Below are positions 9,176 to 17,323 of a DNA stretch of 35,948 nucleotides, one piece after another (the first letter of the stretch is position 1; each line of letters begins with the position of its first letter). Origin of the DNA: an uncultured Mycoplasmatota bacterium (GTDB taxonomy: Bacteria; Bacillota_I; Bacilli_A; RF39; UBA660); the NCBI GenBank assembly GCA_946486465.1, contig CAMLTY010000008.1:1-35948 (forward strand), given 5' to 3'. Position numbers and translations under genes: made by a program. The notes under the pieces are model-generated. The model worked only from the letters and a program-made list of their open reading frames with translations. It searched no databases and was not told where the DNA came from.

Positions 9176-9196
9176 TACTTTTTGACTTTAAATACG

Positions 9197-9205
9197 TGAT
9201 ATAAT
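9197..9205 (+). promoter_or_regulatory. Extended -10 TGATATAAT for the divergent gene 9220..9690
   Basis: CGTGATATAATAGG upstream of the + strand ORF. Confidence 0.45.
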
Positions 9206-9219
9206 AGGTTCTATCAGAA

Positions 9220-9690
9220 ATGGGGGATTTTATGTTAGAACTTATTAAGGAAAGAAAAGTGTTAAAAGATGATAGTACATTCTTTAAACTATTAAGGGTA
9301 TCACTTGAAAGAGATTTAAATGAAAAGGAACAAGGCAAATTCTTAGAATCTTCTTATAGAAATATTGATTATTTAGAAGAAGAGTTTAATACTTATAGAA
9401 ATAGTGTTGTAGGTAATTTAATTATTTATAATACTCTTATTAACAATGGTACTACTTTAATTAATGGTCTAAGAACTGGTCTTAATATAACTAAAGATAA
9501 TTTTATTAAAGAAAATATTAATCAGTTTAGTGCCCATTATCAAACAGTTAAAGAGTATGAAGAAGCTTTTTTAGAATATAGAGAAAATATTACTGATGAA
9601 AGTTATGATAAGACAATAGAAAAGTATGAAGAAGCGATTGATTATAGTGATGGTTATACAAAAGAAAAGACTTTAACTAAAAAGAGTTAA
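9220..9690 (+). CDS. Hypothetical protein (start may be ATG at 9232)
   Basis: Open reading frame with upstream GGGGG RBS and extended -10. Confidence 0.6.
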   Translation: MGDFMLELIKERKVLKDDSTFFKLLRVSLERDLNEKEQGKFLESSYRNIDYLEEEFNTYRNSVVGNLIIYNTLINNGTTLINGLRTGLNITKDNFIKENINQFSAHYQTVKEYEEAFLEYRENITDESYDKTIEKYEEAIDYSDGYTKEKTLTKKS

Positions 9691-9698
9691 GGTCTTTT
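9665..9698. terminator. Bidirectional terminator hairpin between convergent genes
   Basis: AAAAGACTTTAACT...AGTTAAGGTCTTTT overlaps the stop codon of 9220..9690. Confidence 0.6.
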
Positions 9699-10506
9699 AA
9701 AATTCACTCCCCCTATTAAGATTTGCAAGTTCTATTAAGTAACTATTATCTATACTGTCTCTTGTTTCAAAGATATAAGTATAACTAGTTAATTCATCTT
9801 TATATGGTTCTATTAAATTATTAATGTCACTATCTTCATAATCATTATCTTCTTCATATAAATCTACTACTAAGTTTTTATTATTTACTAAGTCAGTATA
9901 ACTACCAAAATAAGATGAAGTATTTGGATAAGCGAAAGCTTTCTTTAAGGTTATAGAATAGATTAATTTATCTCCTTCTACTCTTCTTTCTCCTTCTACA
10001 TAATAGTTTTCTATAGATAAAGGAGTATAGCCGCTATGAGCATGATAATCATTATCTGCTTTATACATATTAGTATTACTATCATAGATTAGATAATCTC
10101 CATCATCTAAAAAGCAAGTAGAATTGACAGGATTAAAGGTTGTTTTAGGTCCAAAATATTTTTTTAAGACTCTTTTTACTCTATCTAAACTAACACCAGC
10201 ATTAAAATCTAAACCAAGGTCTTTTTTTACATTAAGAGGTAATCTATCTATAAAGTTAATCTTTTCTTTATCTGTTAAAGTACTTAAATCTTTAGTACCA
10301 TCAAAAGTAATTATATAACTGTCATAAATATTAACTAATTCTAATAAAGATGTCACTTCTTTAGTAGAAAGACTACTACTATCTTCATTAAATGTTTCCC
10401 TACTTTCTCCTTTTAGATTAATATTAACTATAAATATGATGGATGCTACTATTATGAGGGTTATTAAAGCAATAAATAACATCCCTACTCTTCTTGCATT
10501 TTCCAT
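9697..10506 (-). CDS. Membrane-anchored hypothetical protein
   Basis: N-terminal TM GMLFIALITLIIVASIIFIVNI then soluble extracytoplasmic-type domain. Confidence 0.65.
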   Translation of the reverse strand: MENARRVGMLFIALITLIIVASIIFIVNINLKGESRETFNEDSSSLSTKEVTSLLELVNIYDSYIITFDGTKDLSTLTDKEKINFIDRLPLNVKKDLGLDFNAGVSLDRVKRVLKKYFGPKTTFNPVNSTCFLDDGDYLIYDSNTNMYKADNDYHAHSGYTPLSIENYYVEGERRVEGDKLIYSITLKKAFAYPNTSSYFGSYTDLVNNKNLVVDLYEEDNDYEDSDINNLIEPYKDELTSYTYIFETRDSIDNSYLIELANLNRGSEF

Positions 10507-10576
10507 AAGCTTAGCTTCCTTTCTTACTTACTTAGAGTATAAGGGAAGAATAAAAAATATTCTATAAAAAAAGAAA

Positions 10577-10600
10577 AAAGACATGTAAATTTACACGTCT
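10577..10600 (-). terminator. Intrinsic terminator downstream of aspS
   Basis: AAGACGTGTAAATTTACATGTCTTTTTTC on the minus strand. Confidence 0.75.
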
Positions 10601-11916
10601 TATGGATTTAATCTATTAGGTCCTCTAAATATCAACATTGACTCTTTAACACTAGGTAATCCTAATACTAACATAGTAAGTCTATCTACTCCTAGTCCAA
10701 AGCCACCATGAGGAGGACATCCATATTTGAAGAATTCTAGATAGAACTCTACATCTTTATCAAGACCTTTTTCTTTGGCTTGTTTAACTAAAACATCATA
10801 TCTATGCTCACGTTCTGCTCCTGTAGTTATTTCAACTCCACGATAAATTAAATCATAACCTTCAGGAATACCATCTTTACGCATATGATAGAAAGCACGT
10901 TTTTCTTTAGGATAATCTGTAACAAAGATAAACTCTGAGTTAAACTCATCCATTGCATAACGATAACTTAGTCTCTCTGCTTCTGTAGTTAAGTCATTTT
11001 TTTCACTTTCATCTACTTTATAGTCATATCTTTTTTCAAGTTCATCGTATAAATCTGCTAATTTTACTCTTGGAAACTTCTCTTTAGGAACAACTATTTC
11101 TTTTCCATATAGATTTTTAACTAATTCTCCATACTTTTCATTTAACTTCTCTAATGTATAAGTTAATAATTCTTCTTCAAAGTCCATAACATCACGATAA
11201 GAGTCAATATAGGCAAACTCTACGTCGAAACCAGTAAATTCTGTTGTGTGTCTTGAAGTATTAGAGTTTTCAGCGCGAAAAACAGGGGCAACTTCAAAGA
11301 CTCTATCATAACCACTAGCGATAGCCATTTGTTTATAAAATTGAGGTGACTGGGCAAGATATGCTTTTCTATCAAAGTATTTTACTTCAAAGACATCTGC
11401 CCCACTCTCACTGGCCGCTCCTATTAGTTTAGGGGTATGGATTTCTGTAAAGTCATGAGAATACATAAACTCACGCATATATTTAACCATATCACTTTGA
11501 ATCTTAAAGATATTAAAGTTATATTCATTTCTAAGGTCTAACCAACGATAATCTAGTCTTTGGTCAAGTAATTGAGCATCTTTATCATGAATGTTAATAG
11601 GAAGTTCTGCATCACTTGTACTAGTAACTTCTATTTTAGTTGGAATAAACTCCATTCCTCGTAATCTAACATTTTCATTTTTCTTTAATATTCCTGTTAC
11701 TTTAATAGTAGATTCTACAGTTAAGTTATTAGCTAACTCTACCATCTCAGCATTATTTTCATCACTCTTTTCAATAGTTACTTGAATCTTCCCAGTAGAG
11801 TCTCTAAGTACTAAGAACTGTACCCATTTAATATTTCTAATATTTTCAACAAAACCACTAAGTTCTATTTCTTTATCAAAATAATTTTCTAAATCTTTGA
11901 AATAAATTTTTTTCAT
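10600..11916 (-). CDS. aspS: Aspartyl-tRNA synthetase, archaeal/eukaryotic-type short form (possibly non-discriminating Asp-tRNA(Asp/Asn) ligase)
   Basis: 438 aa, lacks the bacterial GAD insertion; TEFTGFDVEFAY, GVEITTGAEREHRYD, GCPPHGGFGLGVDRLTMLVLGLPSVKESMLIFRGPNRLNP. Confidence 0.9.
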   Translation of the reverse strand: MKKIYFKDLENYFDKEIELSGFVENIRNIKWVQFLVLRDSTGKIQVTIEKSDENNAEMVELANNLTVESTIKVTGILKKNENVRLRGMEFIPTKIEVTSTSDAELPINIHDKDAQLLDQRLDYRWLDLRNEYNFNIFKIQSDMVKYMREFMYSHDFTEIHTPKLIGAASESGADVFEVKYFDRKAYLAQSPQFYKQMAIASGYDRVFEVAPVFRAENSNTSRHTTEFTGFDVEFAYIDSYRDVMDFEEELLTYTLEKLNEKYGELVKNLYGKEIVVPKEKFPRVKLADLYDELEKRYDYKVDESEKNDLTTEAERLSYRYAMDEFNSEFIFVTDYPKEKRAFYHMRKDGIPEGYDLIYRGVEITTGAEREHRYDVLVKQAKEKGLDKDVEFYLEFFKYGCPPHGGFGLGVDRLTMLVLGLPSVKESMLIFRGPNRLNP

Positions 11917-12784
11917 ATTTTTTCACTCCTTCTTTATGTTTTTCTTCATACTCTTTTACAAATATACAATCTAATAAATGTTTCTTTATCTCTTCTCTTG
12001 GATAATTACTATGTATCTTTTCTTCAATATAATCTAATAATTCATAAATATCACTACTATCATTACTTTTTATTACTTTTATCATTTCTTCATATGGCAT
12101 TAGTAAATGTCTACTAATTTCAATATTGTGCAATCTAAAAAAAGAAGTTTTTATTGATACACCATCTTTAGTTTTTAAAATTTCTTCTTTGCCTTGTCGT
12201 AATACGGTATAACTAAACTTTTTATAGTTTCTATTTATTAAATGTAACCCTGTAACAAAACTATTAACTTCAAAATAAACTACATATTTATTTTCCATAT
12301 ATCTATTAATAGCTATTTTTGTATTATTATCATCATATATTAAAATGCTATAAAACAAATTCTCACCTTTACCTGTAAGTTCACATAAAGAATTTATATA
12401 ATTTTTTTGATAATTATTTCCATCTTTAAATAATGACCAATCATATAAAGTATTTTCTCTTATGAATTTAGTATCTTTTTCTATTTTCATAAACTCTTCA
12501 TATCTATATAAGTCTTTACCTTCTTTAAGCATTTCTTCATCAAAACGGTAATTATCTAAAAGATAAGATACATCTTTCTCTAATAGTTCTTTTGTTTCTT
12601 TAGAACATTCTATTACATCATTAATGTAATCATCTTTTAAGTTCATAAATTCTTTATAAAACTCTCTATCATAAGATGAAATAATCTGTACTTTAGCATC
12701 TTCTTGTCTTAATATAAATAAATATGGTTTTCCATAAGGATTAAGCCCCTCTTTTAATTCTATAAATGGTCTATTCTTCGTCAT
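11876..12784 (-). CDS. Hypothetical protein between hisS and aspS
   Basis: ORF track start 12814 overlaps hisS; ATG at 12784 (MTKNRPFIELKEG) reduces the overlap. Confidence 0.6.
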   Translation of the reverse strand: MTKNRPFIELKEGLNPYGKPYLFILRQEDAKVQIISSYDREFYKEFMNLKDDYINDVIECSKETKELLEKDVSYLLDNYRFDEEMLKEGKDLYRYEEFMKIEKDTKFIRENTLYDWSLFKDGNNYQKNYINSLCELTGKGENLFYSILIYDDNNTKIAINRYMENKYVVYFEVNSFVTGLHLINRNYKKFSYTVLRQGKEEILKTKDGVSIKTSFFRLHNIEISRHLLMPYEEMIKVIKSNDSSDIYELLDYIEEKIHSNYPREEIKKHLLDCIFVKEYEEKHKEGVKKYEKNLFQRFRKLF

Positions 12785-14090
12785 GATCATGGTCATGGCA
12801 AGTACATTTTTCATCTATATCTATAGGCAAATTATCATCACTTATATGTTCATCAAAGTAATAGATGATATATTCCATCATAATCTTTTCTTCTTCTTTA
12901 GTCTTATTATTCTTAATAGTAATTAAGCCTTCGTTTAAATCATCACTGTTAAGTAGTATTAAATATTTACTATTAAAGTAATCTGCTCTTTTAAACTGAC
13001 TCTTTAAGCTTCTTCCTGTATACTCTGTTTCTACCACAAAACCTGACATTCTAAGTTCATTTGCAAGGTAGATAGCGTTTTTCTTTTCATCTTCATTAAC
13101 ATACATAATGAAAGCATCTATATCATCTCTAACGTTTTCTATATCTCTTTCTATTATCTCTTCAACTAATCTATCAAGACCAACAGCATAACCTACACAT
13201 GGGGTTTCTGGTCCACCTAGCATACTAACTAAGTTATCATATCTTCCTCCACCACCTAGAGCAAGATTGTTGTTTTCTGTCATTAGTTCAAAAACAGTAT
13301 GATTATAATAGTCAAGTCCTCTAACTATCTTAGGGTCTATTTCATATTTAACTTCTAATAAGTCAAGATACTCGCACACCTTATCAAAGTGTTCCTTACT
13401 TTCAACACTAAGATAATCTAATATATTAGGAGCATCTTTAAAGTAGTCTTTATTACTATCTACTTTACAGTCTATAATCCTTAAAGGGTTCTTATCAAAC
13501 CTTTCCTTACAATCATCACATAAGTCGTCTAAATGAGGCTTAAAATAATTTTTTAAGGCTTCTCTATATTTATCACGAGACTCTTTATCTCCTATGCTAT
13601 TAATATGTACTACAGTATCTGTTAGTCCTAACATTTTATTGATATTGTAAGCAAGAGAGATAACTTCAGCATCCATCATAGGGTCACTACTACCTAGAAC
13701 CTCTACTCCATATTGACTAAGCTCTCTGTATCTTCCCTTCTGTGGCCTTTCATAACGATACATTGTTCCATTATAATATACTTTAACAGGTAAGTTATGA
13801 GTACCATACATTTTATTTTCTATATAACTTCTAACTACTCCTGCCGTTCCTTCTGGTCTTAAGGTAATAGACCTATCTCCTCTATCTTTAAAGTCATATG
13901 TTTCTTTAGTAACTATATCAGTAGAATCTCCTATTCCTCTATGAAATAATTCAGTAGATTCAAATATAGGAGTTCTAATATAATTATAGTTATATTTTTC
14001 CATTACAGAATCAATTACTTCTTCTACATATTTCCAAGTTCTTGCCTTCTTATCAATTAAATCAACTGTTCCTTTTGGTTTACTAATCAT
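12771..14090 (-). CDS. hisS: Histidyl-tRNA synthetase
   Basis: TLRPEGTAGVVRSYIENKMY, GRYRELSQYGVEVLGSSDPMMDAEVI, GGGGRYDNLVSMLGG, PCVGYAVGLDRL. Confidence 0.97.
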   Translation of the reverse strand: MISKPKGTVDLIDKKARTWKYVEEVIDSVMEKYNYNYIRTPIFESTELFHRGIGDSTDIVTKETYDFKDRGDRSITLRPEGTAGVVRSYIENKMYGTHNLPVKVYYNGTMYRYERPQKGRYRELSQYGVEVLGSSDPMMDAEVISLAYNINKMLGLTDTVVHINSIGDKESRDKYREALKNYFKPHLDDLCDDCKERFDKNPLRIIDCKVDSNKDYFKDAPNILDYLSVESKEHFDKVCEYLDLLEVKYEIDPKIVRGLDYYNHTVFELMTENNNLALGGGGRYDNLVSMLGGPETPCVGYAVGLDRLVEEIIERDIENVRDDIDAFIMYVNEDEKKNAIYLANELRMSGFVVETEYTGRSLKSQFKRADYFNSKYLILLNSDDLNEGLITIKNNKTKEEEKIMMEYIIYYFDEHISDDNLPIDIDEKCTCHDHDHDEE

Positions 14091-14210
14091 ATTAATCCCT
14101 TTCTTTCTAAGCTTTATTATACAGTAAAATTCTCCTTAAGGAAAGCATAACCTTGATTTTTCTTTAATTTTGTGGTATTTTATATATTACTTTTAGAAAG
14201 GGGCTATACT

Positions 14211-14996
14211 ATGAATATAAGTTTTAGAGAAGCTTGTTTTATTAAGAAGCTCCCTAATATGGAAGGTTCATTTGGGTATCTTGCCACTCATAAGACACTT
14301 CCTAATGGGACAGTTATTAAAGTAATAAATAATTTAACAAAAGAAAAAGAATCTACTATAAGAGAATTAATTGGTGAGAAGAAAATTCAAGGTAGTGGAT
14401 ATCCTATTGATGAATATAAAGTTGATAATAAATTACAAGGTTTTATCATGCCTTACTATCCTCATTCTCATACCTTTGATTATATTGTTAATAGAGATAT
14501 GTTTACACATATGGAAAGATTAAAAGCTTCAATTGATTGTACTAGACAGTTAAAAGAGTTACATAATAAAGGTTTCTTTTTAAATGATATCGCTTTATCT
14601 AATAGTTTGATTGATAAAGATGGAGGCCACTTAATAGACTTTGATTCTGCTACTAAAAGAAGTCCTAAGAAAACAGAAAGTCATTATGAATTAACCTTAA
14701 ATGGTAAAATTCTAAGACCAAGTTATAATACTGATAAATTAAAACAAGCTTTAACAAATCTCTCAATCATTTATGGAATTAACTTTGAAGAAGTAATAAA
14801 AGATAGAACTACTGATGTTAATGGTCTATTTAGCCTATTTAAAGATAACAAAGAAATTTTTAATCTTTTATATAGTTACCTTAGTTGTGATAGTTCTAAA
14901 CCTTATTTTGATGTATTAATAGATACTTTAGAAGATGAAGAAAAAGTTATGTTTGAAAGTGCTAAGATATATAGAAAAACTAATAGCCTAGTTTAA
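14211..14996 (+). CDS. Protein-kinase-like (atypical) protein
   Basis: ATG at 14211 preceded by AAAGGGG; ELHNKGFFLNDIALSNSLIDKDGGHLIDFDSATK resembles catalytic-loop D-x4-N and DFD motifs. Confidence 0.6.
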   Translation: MNISFREACFIKKLPNMEGSFGYLATHKTLPNGTVIKVINNLTKEKESTIRELIGEKKIQGSGYPIDEYKVDNKLQGFIMPYYPHSHTFDYIVNRDMFTHMERLKASIDCTRQLKELHNKGFFLNDIALSNSLIDKDGGHLIDFDSATKRSPKKTESHYELTLNGKILRPSYNTDKLKQALTNLSIIYGINFEEVIKDRTTDVNGLFSLFKDNKEIFNLLYSYLSCDSSKPYFDVLIDTLEDEEKVMFESAKIYRKTNSLV

Positions 14997-15005
14997 GACA
15001 AAATA

Positions 15006-15035
15006 AAAGAAGCCACCTAAACTCTTCTTTTTTTG
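15006..15035 (+). terminator. Terminator downstream of the kinase-like gene
   Basis: AAAGAAG-loop-CTTCTTTTTTT. Confidence 0.5.
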
Positions 15036-15194
15036 TTTATTTGGGCGACTATAAAACAAAATAAGATGGTAAAGAGAGTCAGATGACTTAGGAAATTTCT
15101 TTCCTAATACAAATATATAATAAAACTTCAAAAGTTACAAGTACGAGTTTTCGTAAATGCCTTCAAACCCTTTAATATCAACGAAAATTTATTA

Positions 15195-15275
15195 TTATTT
15201 TTTTATTTTAAAGGGAATAAATCCTGATAAAACTAATAACCCTATAGAACAAATAAAACAAAATAAATTTTGTTT
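15195..15275 (-). pseudogene. Possible C-terminal remnant of the disrupted MFS transporter
   Basis: Minus-strand frame reads KQNLFCFICSIGLLVLSGFIPFKIKK*, like a last TM helix plus charged tail, on the far side of the tnpB element from 16640-17323. Confidence 0.35.
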
Positions 15276-15289
15276 TTACCTTGTCGTTA

Positions 15290-15414
15290 CCTCCAAGGAT
15301 TCCTACTTCATAGATAGAGTAACCTCTATTCTCCATAGGCTTAAATTCCGATAGTCGCTACCGTACTCAATAATCTATTTATCTTTGTTCATTTTTTATT
15401 ATATCAAACATTAC
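15290..15414 (-). ncRNA. Candidate omega-RNA (reRNA) / right end of the tnpB element
   Basis: Non-coding sequence immediately 3' of tnpB with a perfect hairpin ATAGAG-GTTA-CTCTAT (15314-15329) and adjacent GAAGTAGGAATCC. Confidence 0.5.
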
Positions 15415-16554
15415 TTAACTTTGGTAGTGTAACTTCAATCCTTCAAACATTATGTTTAAACTTGCATTTATATCTCTATCATTATGTGAGCCACATTTTG
15501 GGCAATCATATTCTCTTATACTCAAATCTTTTAACTTACTATTCTTATATCCACAATGACTACATATTTGACTACTTGGATAATAGGTATTTATTTTATA
15601 ATAAATCTTTCCTTTTATCTTACATTTCCATTCTATTAGAGAACGTAATGTACTAACAGCAGCATCTGATAGACTTTTATTAAATGCTTTTCTCTTATCT
15701 TTAAACATATCTTTTACTAATAAACTCTCTGTTACTATAATATCATGGTCATTCACTATCTCCTTTGCAATGTCATTTAAATAATGTTTTCTATAATTTT
15801 TAATCTTAGCATGTAACCTTGCTATTTTCTCTTTTGTCTTTAAATAATTCTTACTTCCTTTAACTTGTCTTGATAACTTTCTTTGTAATCTTTGTAATCT
15901 CTTTTCATACTTCATTAATACTTTCTCATTACTATATTTAATTCCATCACTTGTTACTACTAAATCTTTTATACCTAAGTCTATTCCTACTATACTAGTA
16001 GGTGTTATTACTTTTTCTACTAACAAATCTTCTTCTACTAATACACTTACATAATACTTATTAGTTGTATCTTTTGATATAGTCGCATTTACTATTTTTC
16101 CTTCTATTATGTCTTTATTTCTATATCCTCTTATTTTAACTCTACCTAGTTTAGGTAATTTTATATTTCTAGTTAGTAAATCTACTTCTATATTACTATA
16201 CTCTTTACCTTTATAAGTACTTCTTATACAACTAGTTCTATAAGATTGTCTACTAAACTTACTCTTAAACCTTGGGATTTCACTTCTCTTAGCAAAGAAG
16301 TTATTAAAACCATCTTCTAAATCAAATATAGAACATCTTAAGGCACATGAATCTACTTCTTTAAGGTATTCATGATTGTTTTCTAATTCTTTTAAATCTT
16401 TACACAAATCAAATGATTTCTTTACTCCATTTTCTTTTTGATAATTTAGATAGTAGTTATAAACAAATCTACTACATCCAAAAGTTTTATGTATTAATAT
16501 TCTTTGTTCTTCTGTTGGATATAACCTAAATTTATATGCTTTATATATTTTCAT
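15415..16554 (-). CDS. tnpB: IS200/IS605-family TnpB RNA-guided nuclease
   Basis: RuvC residues GIDLGIKD, IIVTESL, NDRDINASLNI; zinc ribbon CSHCGYKNS...YDCPKCG; N-terminal KAYKFRLYPTEEQ. Confidence 0.95.
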   Translation of the reverse strand: MKIYKAYKFRLYPTEEQRILIHKTFGCSRFVYNYYLNYQKENGVKKSFDLCKDLKELENNHEYLKEVDSCALRCSIFDLEDGFNNFFAKRSEIPRFKSKFSRQSYRTSCIRSTYKGKEYSNIEVDLLTRNIKLPKLGRVKIRGYRNKDIIEGKIVNATISKDTTNKYYVSVLVEEDLLVEKVITPTSIVGIDLGIKDLVVTSDGIKYSNEKVLMKYEKRLQRLQRKLSRQVKGSKNYLKTKEKIARLHAKIKNYRKHYLNDIAKEIVNDHDIIVTESLLVKDMFKDKRKAFNKSLSDAAVSTLRSLIEWKCKIKGKIYYKINTYYPSSQICSHCGYKNSKLKDLSIREYDCPKCGSHNDRDINASLNIMFEGLKLHYQS

Positions 16555-16580
16555 ACAACGAACCTCCCTTTAGTAACTAA

Positions 16581-16610
16581 AGTGTACCGTATAGAAAATA
16601 TGTTTGTCAA
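16581..16610 (-). promoter_or_regulatory. tnpB promoter TTGACA-N18-TACACT
   Basis: Minus strand ATTGACAAACATATTTTCTATACGGTACACTTTAG upstream of tnpB, RBS GGGAGG. Confidence 0.65.
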
Positions 16611-16639
16611 TACATTTTTTCGATTTTTAAGTATAACTT

Positions 16640-17323
16640 TCCTATTATATAAATAAAGCGGAAAGAATGCCGTCATTACTGTTGATGCTTCTCTTAATGC
16701 TAAATGAAATAGTGTTGTTTTAGGAACTATTTTAAAATATTTAATAAGAGAATCCTTAAGTTTTGTCTTCCTTTTTTCATCCATAAGAAAAAAACTAATT
16801 AATGAGATTAACATCAAAATACTTGATGCAATAACTAAAGGAACAATACTAAAATTATCTAATATAAAAGCAGATATTATCCCTGCCGTTATTTCAGAAA
16901 TTTGTGATATTATTCCTACTTTACGACCAAGCTTTTTATCGTTTAGAGTAATAAATTCCAAATTATGTCTTACATTCCAATATATATTAGAATAAAGAGC
17001 AAAGAAAAATACATTAACTATTAAACTACCTACCCCCTCTACAAAAAAGATTAAGTCTACATAAGTACAAATAAAGAAAAAATTAGAGATAAGCATTAGA
17101 GTCTTATTACTAATTTATAATTATACCTAAATACAGGTGGTTGAAAAATAATATACCCAAGATATGCTATTAATTGCCATATAGCAACTTCTAAAACAGA
17201 AAAGCCTTGTTTATAAAGATATATACAATTAAATGTTCCCAAAAGATTTTTAGCAAGCGAAGATAACAATAAGAAAACTTTAGTATATGTAATTGTACTA
17301 TTCATTTTATTTATCCTCGCCAT
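16640..17323 (-). pseudogene. MFS transporter pseudogene (frameshift near 17096, truncated near 16640 by the tnpB element)
   Basis: Two overlapping ORFs in different frames (17096..17323 and 16551..17096) read as consecutive MFS-like TM segments; the last about 30 codons of the second are tnpB upstream sequence. Confidence 0.65.

Larger units (their letters stand above)
15290..16640 (-). mobile_element. Solo tnpB (IS605-like, no tnpA) element; boundaries approximate
   Basis: tnpB plus omega-RNA-like 3' end; flanked by MFS-like fragments. Confidence 0.55.

Noticed and set aside
15157-15354. + strand ORF of 65 aa
   Set aside because: Antisense to the candidate omega-RNA and MFS remnant; no RBS
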